Below are positions 23,099 to 34,500 of a stretch of DNA of 64,000 nucleotides, in pieces. This stretch comes from Rhineura floridana. Lineage: Eukaryota; Chordata; Lepidosauria; Squamata; Rhineuridae. The notes below the pieces were generated by a model. The model was given only the letters and a program-made list of their open reading frames with translations, was not told the DNA's origin and searched no databases. The position numbers were made by a program, and so were the translations under genes. The stretch spans positions 39,784,398-39,848,397 of the forward strand of contig NC_084489.1 in assembly GCF_030035675.1 (NCBI RefSeq). The letters are read 5' to 3'. How positions within the stretch are numbered: position 1 is the first letter of the stretch; the number at the start of each line of letters is the position of its first letter.

Positions 23099-23499
23099 CG
23101 TTTAGGACTTTAAACACTAATGTGAGCACCTTGAACTGGGCCCGGAAATAAACTGGCCACTGGTAGAGAATGTTCTCCATTAATGCAGACCATTCAGTGA
23201 CTTTGCTGAGTTGTACTTCCCAAACAGACATGAGGAAAAGACCCAGAATCTCATTTTCTGAGTCATGCACTGGCGTGCAGTTGTAAGAGCTGCTCTGTGA
23301 TTGTTTGCTGGGCTCAGCACAGCCCATGAACTCAGTGCCAGGAGGACTGAGGCCCTGCAAGTACATGTGGCCTTGTGCCATCATCACTGAGGTCCGACCA
23401 ACACCAGGGATGGCTATGCATTGTAAGCACAATTTCTTAAATTATTATTACAATATTTATTATCCTGCATTTTCTACCCCAAAAGGCTGCCAATCAAAA

Positions 23500-23900
23500 C
23501 TATAGGCCCTTCCAGACATCCTTTTAATTGAGTATTCATCATGATTTCTGGCCATGATGTTATACACAATCCCAATATCAATACAATGTGGATCTGCAAA
23601 TGTTTTGAGGTGATCATACAGCTTCAGGTACATGTCTCATAGTTTCCTGCTAAAATCCTGCAAGGTTTCACACCACAAAAGTTCTGTGTGTGTGTGTATC
23701 CTGCTTTTGTTGTGCTATACCATAAAAGTGTCCCTCCAGACAGCCATAATGCAGTAATGTTGGGGAAGCATCACAGAACATCTAATAAAAAGGAATGATG
23801 TGTGAATCACTCCTTTCATTTAGTATAAATCCACCCCTAATGCTCTAGATTGTATCAATGACTTGTTGCATAAACCAATCAAGTACATAATAACATGATG
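23500..23900. repeat. MITE-like dispersed repeat, copy 1
   Basis: Starts GGCCCTTCCAGACATCC and contains GAAGCATCACAGAACAT and AGTATAAATCCACC. It is a relative of 39619-40048; a short fragment is also at 21120-21190. Confidence 0.6.
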
Positions 23901-23989
23901 GAGTTCCAGAAGAATGCAAACTACTTCAGTCCATGGGGACCCTGAAGCAGATGCCTGGGGTTGGGAGGCTTCTCCAGGGATAGATGCTC

Positions 23990-24165
23990 TTTTTTAAAAA
24001 TTGTTTTAAATTTTTTAAAATTGTGTTTTAAATTGTTTTTAAAAGATGTGTTTTAAATTTGTATGTTTGTTTTGATGTTTTTAGTTGCTGTAAACCGCCC
24101 AGAGAGCTTCGGCTATGGGGCGGTATACAAACACAATACATAAATAAAATAAATAAATGGTGCCA
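23990..24165 (+). repeat. LINE-type 3' tail
   Basis: Ends GCTGTAAACCGCCCAGAGAG, GGGCGGTATACAAACA and AATAAATAAA. This is the most typical form of the tail family in the window. Confidence 0.6.
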
Positions 24166-24529
24166 TCTGGTGCACCCCCTTTGCCCCTCTTAAAAGCCAG
24201 CCACCAAAACAACTGCCAGCATCACTTTCCTTCAACTGAGTAATCCAAAATTAAATCCAAAGAAATTCAAAATAAGCAATCCAAAGTAAATAAAGTTTAT
24301 TTACTTTAAACAAACAAAGTTTATTTGTTAAATAAATAAATAAAACTCTCCTTGGGGGCTGGCAGCTGCTCATCACCACCTTTCCTGTCTTCTGTTACGC
24401 CAGATTCATCAGGCACATGAACATCCCCACCCTGGCACGGCTAGCTCAAAACCATGGGTCCCTTTGGCAGTAAGGGCAGGAAAAACAGTGAGGGAAAGGG
24501 AACAGCCCCCAGGGGAAAGTGGAGTGCAC
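24166..24529. other. Upstream region of the TIMP gene
   Basis: No gene or clear repeat except an AT-rich patch with AATAAATAAATAAA near 24330. Leads into the candidate promoter. Confidence 0.45.
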
Positions 24530-24609
24530 TTTAAATACCAGCCACGTGGACCAGGAGCTGCAGGGCTATACTGGCAGGAGCCACCTAGAGCACAACAGTA
24601 CAGAGCAAG
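24530..24609 (+). promoter_or_regulatory. Candidate TIMP promoter and non-coding first exon
   Basis: A TATA-like TTTAAATA (24530-24537) and an E-box CACGTG (24544-24549) are followed by about 45 bp ending in a near-consensus donor, CAAG|GTGAGTAAG, with GT at 24610-24611. An acceptor lies just before the start codon of the next exon (AG at 25397-25398), which would make a 0.79-kb intron. Mammalian TIMP1 also has a non-coding first exon. This is inference from signals only. Confidence 0.4.
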
Positions 24610-24842
24610 GTGAGTAAGATCAATCAAGTCATACACGAAAAAGATCTCTTAAGTCTTGCAGCAGCAAGCTAGGCCTTGCCCAGAGCTCCTCCCTACTCTG
24701 TGATGGATCCCTCCCAAGTCCTAAACCCCTCTTGAGATGTTCAACCCTGTTTATCCAATGGAACCCCAAACAAACCTTCCCCTTCCCCCAGCTCTCATTT
24801 TACCTTATTTTCTGTGCAGATCTAGAAGACTCAGGTGTTTTC

Positions 24843-25068
24843 TTGTTAGGCCTGGCCTCTCACCCTATTTTCTTTGCTCAGGCTCCCTCTAGCTCTGCTA
24901 AGGCTTCCCCTTTTCAAGCCACTGCCCGTAAGGTCAGGACGCATTTGAAGTTCTTGTTAAGCCCGACCTCTCACCCTCCTCTTCGCCTCAGGCTCTCCCT
25001 AGTCCAGCTAAGGCTCCCCCCCTCCCACCTTTCAACCTGCTGCCCCTAAGGACAGGAAGCCATTGCTA
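24843..25068. repeat. Two-copy pyrimidine-rich tandem repeat
   Basis: Copy 1 (24843-24953) and copy 2 (24954-25068) both run TTGTTA(G/A)GCC, ACCTCTCACCC-like, CTCAGGCT, CTAAGGCT and CCCCTAAGG-like. They lie end to end, about 110 bp each and visibly diverged. They fall inside the putative first intron of the TIMP gene. Confidence 0.7.
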
Positions 25069-25407
25069 AGCTCCCCTTCCCTCTGTTCCAATTAACTCCT
25101 CTCTTCATCCATCCCTCGTGTTTGTTTTTTTGTTCATACCCAACCCAGAGAACTTGGATGACAAGGAGCTTTGTTCAGTCGGGATTGGGGAACTCTTTCC
25201 CCCTCTTTCCCCCTTCTGGAAAGAGAACAGTCAATTGCTAGTACAGCACTCCCAAATGGTATTCTACAGATGATGTTTCTACCTCTCTTCCTGCAGCTCC
25301 CGCTCCTGAAATAACTCCCTCCTTCCCTCTCTCTCTCTGTCTCCCTCTCTCTTTGGCTTCTAGGTCACATCTGAGTCACTCCACCTCTTCTCTGGCAGAA
25401 AAAAAAA

Positions 25408-25540
25408 ATGGAGTCGGTTCCAGTGGACAGATTTCTGACAGCCAGCTTCCTCCTCCTCCTCGCTCTGCTAGGGGATCCCACAGCAGCCTGCATGTGTGCC
25501 CCTACAGACCTCCGGACTCACTACTGTAAATCTGATGTTG
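25408..25540 (+). CDS. TIMP1: TIMP1-like coding exon 1: signal peptide and reactive N terminus
   Basis: The ATG is chosen because it opens a strong signal peptide (charged start, then FLLLLALL, cleavage after PTAA). Cleavage would expose CMC, the Cys-X-Cys N terminus whose free amino group binds the catalytic zinc of the protease. Cys1, Cys3 and Cys13 are present. Residue 2 is Met where vertebrate TIMPs have Thr or Ser. The family's HPQ stretch is replaced by TDLR. An acceptor (TTCTCTGGCAG, AG at 25397-25398) lies 9 bp upstream, so this is probably the second exon of the mRNA. The donor is GTTG|GTAAGT, phase 1. Immediately downstream frames up to about 25740 are intron. Confidence 0.88.
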
Positions 25541-28500
25541 GTAAGTTTCTGGATCCCGCTCAAGTCGATGCACTGCTCTCCTCCCTGAAGAGGCTCCCCT
25601 CACCTCTTGTAGGCACTGCTGCCACACAGAATCCGAATGCCCTTCGAGTCCGTATACAGTCTCCCTGATCTCTCTGTCTGGCCCCCAGGACACTTCCCAG
25701 GCCACACTCTTCATCAGCTCTGCACCACACTCTCCGTAAGTGCCTCTGCCTGGTTAGAATGTGTCCTTGAACTGTGATAATGTCGCTTGCTTGCGTGCGT
25801 GCGTGTGACCAGAATGCAGTGTACTATATAAGGATAAAAGTCACATCTGTTGCTCCACCCACTTTTGCACCTAGCTCCACCTACTCACAGACATGCTGTC
25901 CCCTCCCTGAAGGTTGCTCATATAGGAATATGGCTCTGGTTTAAAAATATTCTCCATGCCTACTCTATATATTCCATTTGCATCACTCCCATTAATTGTG
26001 ATCCACCTCCACCCCCCACCAGCTCCAGCAGCTTGCAAATAATCACTTGCCTGGTTGCCTGTAACAAATGAGTGCTTTCAAGGGACCAGATGCAGAAGTA
26101 TTTTTAGGCTGCAGGCAGGCTCCAAATGGAGAAACAGAGTAAATATGCTGACAAACCTACCTGTTTCTGTACCAACAACACTTGTGTGGTTCGTACACAA
26201 TCATTTAAAGGGGTTTTACGGCATATTGATGCCAATTACGTGTTCAGACTTCAGTAGGGTTACCATCATTTTGTCATTTCAAAATGAGTACATTTGGCTT
26301 CGATAAATGAAAAGTAATATGCTGTTGCACCATCTCAAAAAAAGTACATGTACTCTTAAAAGAGTATGGTTGGTAACCCTAGACTTCAGCAACTTTCCTG
26401 GCTGGACAAGTGGGGGAAGCTCAGAGTGGCACTTCCATTTGAGGGAGTTTACAGGGAGAGCCTACAAAGAGGATTATATCTCACTTTGACCAGTCCAAGT
26501 TTGGAAGGAAGAAAGGCCAAGATGCATTTCCTAGCATAGGGACTTGTAGCCCTCCAGATATTGTTAGACTATAAGTCCTATCATCCCTGACCATTGGCTA
26601 TGCTGGCTGGGGTTGATGGGAGTTGGAGTCCTTTGTCATCTGGAGGGTGATAGTTTTGTCCTAATATATCAATGACTAAAATGAACGCTCGCCTGCAGAG
26701 TAATCCTCAGTGAGTGTTAAAACAATTGGTGGTACAATTCCTGTGCAACGACGACACCATATATTTAAGCATATCCTTCCTCGCAAAGAATCCTGGAAAC
26801 TGTAGTTTTTAAGGGTGCTGGGAACTGTAGGTCTGTGAGGAGTAAGCTACAGTTCTCAGATTTATTTATTATTATTATTGGAGGACTTCCCAGAAGTGAG
26901 TGCCCAGCTGGTGGTTGTCTCTGAGAGATCTCTGCCTCAGAGGAAGCTTTTTTCAGTTTAAAAGCCAGCCAAGAGGAAACTTTGACTGGCTTAAATGTTC
27001 TCCAAGGTAAAGGTGAACCGATCAGATTTTCCACAGGACTTTGTTGAGCTGTCGGCGGCTGGAATTGATCAGGAATTCCCTGAGATAAGAAGGCATACCG
27101 ATCGGCTGAAGACGGGGTCAGGACTTCCAACAAGCTGTACTTAAAAAAAGCGAGGCGTTTTTTTCTTCTTCTTAAAAACGTTCTTAACCAGCGAGCCTCC
27201 TTCTGTCTAAATCTTATCATTTGGCTTAAATTACTACAGTAAAAGGGATTTGTTTACGAATCAGCAATTGAGAAATCTGGGTGAGTCATACTTTTTCTCT
27301 GTTAAATATAATTAAGGAAGAAAGAAAATGTAAACAATTTATTTATTTATTTTACGACAAAAAGCTGGCCCGAATTTGGAGTTATTAAGATTAAAAATGG
27401 ATGAGAGGCAATTATTATTTGATGGAAATATATTTTGGACTATTTTTCTCCTTGGATTATTTCTTTTTGGACGAATCTGCTGTTCGTATATGTTACTAAT
27501 TGCTTGGTGTTGTGAACCAGAATTGTTTTGCATTCCTGGACGTAGATAAGAACTGTGCTGGCCGGACTATAATAACAGGCCTGGAATATTAACTTTTTTG
27601 TTGGTGGAGGAAAAAAAAAAAAGAAATAGACTGCCTCTAGGTTTTGGAACAGTGGTTAATATCAGAAATTAAAGGCTTCTTTTGAGAATGACAACTAGAA
27701 AAGCAGCTAAGGCTCAGGAGCGAAGAGGTTCAATTGATCCACAGGAAGGGGTTATACCCCCAGATATGTTTCAAAAAATAATGGAAGGGATTAGTGATCT
27801 AAAACAGGAAATGAAAACTGAATTGAAAGATATAAAAGACCAAATTAAAACACAAGTGGATGAGATTAAAGGGACAATTGGGCAAATAATGGAGGATGCA
27901 AAAAATACTAAAGAAAAGGTACAAATCTTGGAGAATAGAACAGATATATTAAATCTGGAATTAGAAAAAAATTTGGACTACATGGCTGTGATTGAATTGA
28001 GAAATAAAGAACATGGTTTGAGATTCCGTGCAATCCCTGAGGAAACAGGTGAAGATATCAGAGATAAAATTGTTAATGCTTTAGTAAAATTTTTGGATTT
28101 GAATGAAGATCGGATGAAATTTGAAATAGATAAAGTTTATAGAATTAATTCCAGATATGCAACAATGAAAAAAATTCCAAGAGATGTGCTTGTTCATTTT
28201 ATAAAAAAGACGACCAGAGATATGGTATTACAACAACACTTCAACAATACCTTTAAAATTGATGGTAAGGATATACTGGTGATGAAAGAAATTCCTATTA
28301 GACTTTTACGTAAGAGAAAAGAATATGCTTTCTTTACAGAAAAACTTAAGCAATGCAAAATTCAGTTTAGATGGGATGTTCCAGAAGGAGTGATTTTTAC
28401 ATTCAGACAACAGAAATATCGATTGAATACTGTTCAAAAAGCAATGGATTTCTTGAGAAAAGCTTCAAAAGACATGGAAGAAGATAAACTCAAAGATATG

Positions 28501-31500
28501 GATATAATTCCTGGGAAACAAAGTCAACAGGAACATGCAGAGGAGGGGAAGGAAGATGATGGATTAAAGGGAGCATCAGGTACATTTTAAAATACACGCT
28601 TAAAGATGGATTACAATTATCTAACTTGGAATATAAATGGAGCCAACACGGCGCAGAAGAGAAAGAAAGTGTTTCATTATTTGAAAAAATTAAAATTGGA
28701 TATAATTTGTTTACAAGAAACTCATATTAAGAAGAAAGATTCCAAATATTTGATTTGTAAAAATTTGGGTGAAGAATTTATTTCGGCTGGATTAAAAAAA
28801 AATGGAGTTGTTCTTTACATTAACCCACAATTGCTTCCTAAATTGATATTACTGGATGATAGTGGTAGATTTGTGGGGGTTGAAATTACTTTACAGGGCA
28901 TAAAAATTTTGATAGTGGGTATTTATGCCCCCAATGAAGATAAAACAAGGTTTTACACAGGACTTATGGAAAAATTGTCAGAGTTTTCATATGATCATTG
29001 GTGTGTTATGGGTGATTGGAATGGGGTAATCTCACCAAAAATTGATAGACTTTCTGAAAAAAATATTTAAGAGACACAGGGTAAATTACCGAAGATTTGC
29101 TTTGAATTGATGGAAAATTTAGAATTGGTGGATACCTGGAGATATATAAATGATAACGCAAAGGAATTTACTTATTTTTCAGAAAGACATAAAACATTTT
29201 TGAGGATTGATATGATTTGGATGTCTAAAAATCTAGTGAAAGATATTTTTAAAATGGATATATTACCAAAAACTTTTTCGGACCACAATCCTGTGATATT
29301 AACTTTCAAAAAAAAAAAATCTTGGATTTAGATGGAGACTAAATGAATCTTTATTACAGAATGACAAAGTAGTACAAGAATGTAAGAAGAAATTAAAAGA
29401 GTTTTTTGAACATAATTTACATAAAGGAACAAATGAAAATATTGTTTGGGATACAAGTAAGGCATTTATCAGGGGATATTTTATTAAATGTAACTCTGAA
29501 TTAAAAAAAAAGAAACAACAGAAAATGCAATTAATTTTGGAAGAAATAAAACAAAAAGAGGAAGAATTGAAAAAGAATCCAACTAAAGTTTCTATTGTAA
29601 ATCAAATTAAAATGTTACAGAATCAAGTATCAATGCTGACAGTTAGAGAAATTGAAAGGAAACTAAACTTTGCTAAACAAAGGACTTTTGAATTTGCAAA
29701 TAAACCGGGGAAATGGTTAGCATATAAATTAAGAAAAGAACAAAAAAATATTATTTTAAAGATACAAGAAGGAGATGAGATGCTGACAGATAATGTAAAA
29801 ATCAAAAAGATTTTTCATCAATATTATTCAACATTGTACAAGTGTCAGGAAATCCCATCTGAAAAAATAGAAGAGTATATATCTAAACAGAATTTGCCTA
29901 AAATTACAGACTTTCAGAGACAAGCTATTAATGGCCCTATCACGTCAAGAGAGATATCTGAAGCTATAAACAAAATTAAATCAGGAAAGGCGCCAGGACC
30001 AGATGGGTTATCTGCAGTGTACTATAAATGTTTGGAGGAAGAACTCTTGCTACCTTTACAGTATACAATGAATTCTATTTTGCAAGAGGGAAAGATACCG
30101 GATAGTTGGAAAAATGCTAACATAACATTAATACCTAAAGAGGAGCAAGATTTAACTAAAACAAAAAATTATCGGCCGATATCTCTATTGAATAATGACT
30201 ATAAAATTTTTACAATGATTTTGGCAGAAAGAATTAAAATAATATTGCAACAATTTATCCAGGAAGATCAATCGGGGGTTTTACCTAAAAGACAATTACG
30301 TGACAACGTCAGGAATGTCTTGAATGTGTTGGAATATTTAGAACAACGAAATGATAAACAAGCAGCTTTGATTTTTTTAGATGCTGAGAAAGCATTTGAT
30401 AATTTGAATTGGAAATTTATGTTTCAGGTTTTGGAGCAAATGGATTTTGGAGACAATTTTATAAAATGGATTAGATCGATTTATACATCTCAGAAGGCTC
30501 AGATAATTGTTAATGGAGATTTAACGGATTCATGTGAAATACAAAAGGGTAAAAGACAGGGATGTCCATTATCTCCTCTTCTATTTATTCTGGTCTTAGA
30601 AGTGCTGCTTAGAGATATAAGGCAAGATAAAAGGATTTCGGGATTAAAGATAAAAAAAGAAGAATATAAACTGAGAGCATTTGCTGATGATTTGATAATT
30701 GTATTAGAAAACCCTTTGGAAGGAATTAATGTATTGATGGACAAATTAAAAGAATTTGGACCGTTAGCAGGATTTAAGATCAACAATCAAAAAACAAAGA
30801 TGTTGGTGAAAAATTTAACTTTAAGGGAACAGAAAGAGTTAATGGACAAGACAGATTTTACAATAGAGAAAAAGTTGAAATATTTAGGTATCATTATGAG
30901 AAATAAAAATTCAAAGTTGTTTCATAATAATTATGAAAAATTATGGACAGAGATTAAGAAAGATCTGCTAAAATGGGATAAACTACAACTGTCATTAATG
31001 GGTAGAATATCTGTGATAAAAATGAATGTATTACCGAGAATGATGTTTTTGTTTCAAACAATACCTGTAATATCATCTGATTTACCTTTTAAACAATGGC
31101 AAAAAGATATTTCTAAATTTGTATGGCAAGGAAAAAAACCAAGAGTTAAATTTAAATTACTACAAGACGCCAAAGAAAGAGGAGGACTGGGATTACCAAA
31201 TCTGAGAGCTGCCTGCTGTTTAGTCTGGATAAAGGAATGGATTTTATTGAGGAATAAAAGACTATTGGATTTGGAGGGCCATAACCTGAAGTGGGGATGG
31301 CATGGATATCTATGGTATGACAAAGTAAAAGTAAATGTAGACTTTAATAATCATTTTATAAGACGTCCTCTGTTGAAAATATGGAATAGATATAAACCAA
31401 GGTTCTATTCGAAAATACCATTATGTGTCTCAAGTCAAGAAGCGTTTTACAGAAGAGAAATGGCTGGAAAAGAGAAATGGTTAACTTATCAAGAACTATT

Positions 31501-34500
31501 AGAAAATGTACATGGAGAATATATAATGAAAGAGAGAGAACAACTGATAAAGGAAGGATATAGTTCTCAATGGTTTGCCTATTTACAATTGTTAGAAAGA
31601 TATAAAATGGACAAGAAAATGTATGGGTTTGAAATAAGTAAATCTGATTTTGAAATAGGTTTGTGTACAAATGATGAAAATACAATTGCGAAAACGTATA
31701 AACTCTTGCTGAAAATGGATATGGAAGAAGAACAAGTAAAAGAGTGTATGGTAAAGTGGGCAAAAATTTTTGGTTATAACATACAAATGGATCAATGGGA
31801 AAATATGTGGGAAAAAGGCTTGAGATTTACATTATGCTATAATCTTAAAGAAAATTTCTATAAAATGATGTATCGTTGGTACATGACTCCAGAAAAGTTG
31901 TCAAAAATGTATAGTAATGTTTCTAATGTTTGTTGGAAATGTAAACAACAAGAAGGATCATTTTATCATATGTGGTGGCTGTGTAAAAAGGCAAAATCAT
32001 TTTGGCAGGATGATGCAAAAAATTCTAAAGATAAATATTCAGTCAAAACCAGAATTTTTTTTATTGGGTTTTATGGATAAACAAATAGAAAAGAAATATG
32101 GAAGAATAATATTATATATGATTACGGCAGCAAGATTATTATATGCAGAAAAGTGGAAAATGGAATCAACACCAACAACGGAAGACTGGCTATTGAAATT
32201 AATGGACTTAGTAGAGATGGATAAATTGACATGTTTACTTAGAGAAAAATTGACAGACACATTTCTTAAGGAATGGAAGCCTCTCTTAGACTTTTTGTTG
32301 AAAGATCAAAATAAAATGATGATATTGGGATTTGACGATTAACTAAGATAGCCTATGGAGAAAAGTGATCCTGTATGTATATATTAAGGGACAGGTCTGA
32401 TATATATTATATACTTATAGCTGATCTGCGACAAATCGGAAGTCAACTATTTTATTTTATTTTATTTTGTTGTATTGTTATGTTTTTGTTGTTTGACTTT
32501 GTTTTGTTTGTCTTTTGAAAAATTTGAATAAAAATTATTTAAAAACTAGATTTATTTATTATTATTTTTTGCAGTGGATGTGATTTAAATGTATGGTGTT
32601 CAGGGTCTTTATGAACCCTGAAAAGAGTTACCAGCTCCCTCATTATTTTTCACCAGTTGTTGCAGACTTTCTTGTTCCAGCAGGATTTTGTTTTTATAAT
32701 TTGGTTTTAACTGCTCGATTTGTCTCCGTTATTTGTTTTTATGGAATGCAATATTTACTGTTGTGAGCTGCACAGAGTGGTATCTTTCCCCTAGAAGAGC
32801 ATGATATAAATGTGTTTATAAATAAATATCATAGTCCGTTGTCCACATTCTGTAGCCATGCAGGTTTCAAGATCATCTGGCCTTAAGACTTTAAGGCCAA
32901 GGGGAGGCACTCCTGTTAGCAGTTTGACTTCTAAGTTGAGGCCCTAACAAAAGAAGGACAGAGCAGTTTTACAGGAAAATCTAGTGCAAAGATGGGAGAC
33001 CTATGGCACTCCAGATATAGACTCCAAACCGCGACAGCCCCCCAGCCAGCATAACTAATATCCCCTTAAATATTAGGCAGGCACCATCTCTGTTATCTTT
33101 TTGGCGCCTTTTGAAGACTTTCCTCTTTCAACAAGCCTTTTAAGTTGAGTCTGTGTCTGTGTTGGAATTGCTTTTTAATATGTTTTTAACCCTTTTTTAA
33201 GATGTCTTTAAAGCTTTTTAAAAAACGTTTTTAAAGTTGTTTTGTTTTAATGTATGTTAAGGTCTGTTTTTATGTTGTTTTAAAGTATTTTAGTGCTTTT
33301 GTTTACCACCCTGGGCTACTGCTGGGAGGAGGGGCAGGATATAGATAGATAGACAGATAGATATGATGAGAGCTGTAGCTCAGCAACAGCTGGAGAGACA
33401 CAAGTTCCCCACCCCATACCTTGTGGAAAACCAGGTGTGGATATAACTCTAAGGCTCCAAAACAGAAGAATCAGAGCAGAAAGGATAACTGAGGTCAGAA
33501 GAATCCAAAGCATCAATAAACATCCCTCTTTTGTGTAGTACAATGGGAGAGAAGTAGAGGAAAGCCAATACTGAAAGCCAGGAGAGCTGGGGGGGGGAAT
33601 ATGTGACCCACCATCTCTTTTTTGCAGCTATAAGAGCTAAACTTGTGGGAGTCAGCAAGCAATTTGTGGCAATTGATCCAGAACCTACATGGTGGCAGCG
33701 CTATGAGATCAAAACCACCAAGGTGAGCACCTCCCCCTCCTGACACATACCAGGAGAGCCACTGATGGTATCCTCTAAAGCTGCCATTGAAAGGAGTGCT
33801 GGTGGGTGGAAAGGACTGTTGGGATCTCTATCCTCCTTGGATACCCACAGTAGTAGAATGCAGCAGCCAATGCTCACTGTCCTCCATAACTCCTTCCCTC
33901 TTCCCCAAAGATGCCAGCTTTGCTGAGAGCCTGAGACTAGAGTAGATAGAAGCTTCACACAGGAAGCTAGGACTTCTTCTATATTCCTTGCAGTCTTATC
34001 TTAGGGATAGAACTATCCAGGCTTAGTTTTGTTGCTTGCTTTCTGCTCCCTGGAACACCTTATTGCTGAGGTGGGGAACACCAGGCCTGGTGCCCAAATG
34101 CATCTCTTCAGGCCTCTATATTTGGACCTTGGAACTCTCTTAGGCCACACTTCTCACTGGCCCTGCTTCTCACCCTGAGTGTTTTTGCCTGGCTGGAAGG
34201 TTGTGTCCTTGAACTCTGATCATGCCTCTTGCTTGTCTGGATCGAGGATAGAGAGGAGTGTGTGAATGTGTATAGAAACAAGCCTACTGGACAAAGGTAA
34301 AATTTTCATTTCTCTGCCCACATTTGCTCTGGCCTCACTCGCCATTGGCATGTGGTCCTCAGAAGATTGCCTAGAAGGGAATGCGACCCTTGGCTGAGAA
34401 AGGTTGCCACCCCTGGACTGTGAGGATGACTAAAGGTTCTCCATACTGCCAATGTTTCTGTAGCATACTGAAGAGACAGGAGTTTTTGCTTCCTTCGGAA

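Larger units (their letters stand above)
26877..32547 (+). mobile_element. Near-full-length L1 LINE in the TIMP intron
   Basis: A 5.67-kb element with an ~0.8-kb 5' UTR, ORF1, ORF2 and a short 3' UTR ending AATAAAAATTATTTAAAAAC. It is flanked by a perfect 19-bp duplication, AGATTTATTTATTATTATT, at 26858-26876 and 32548-32566. ORF1 is open throughout. ORF2 has only one stop and two apparent frameshifts, so the copy is fairly young but probably not self-mobile. Same strand as the host gene. Confidence 0.9.

Noticed and set aside
27350-27370. AATAAA/TTATTT runs inside the L1 leader as polyadenylation sites for TIMP
   Set aside because: AT-rich element sequence with no supporting context.
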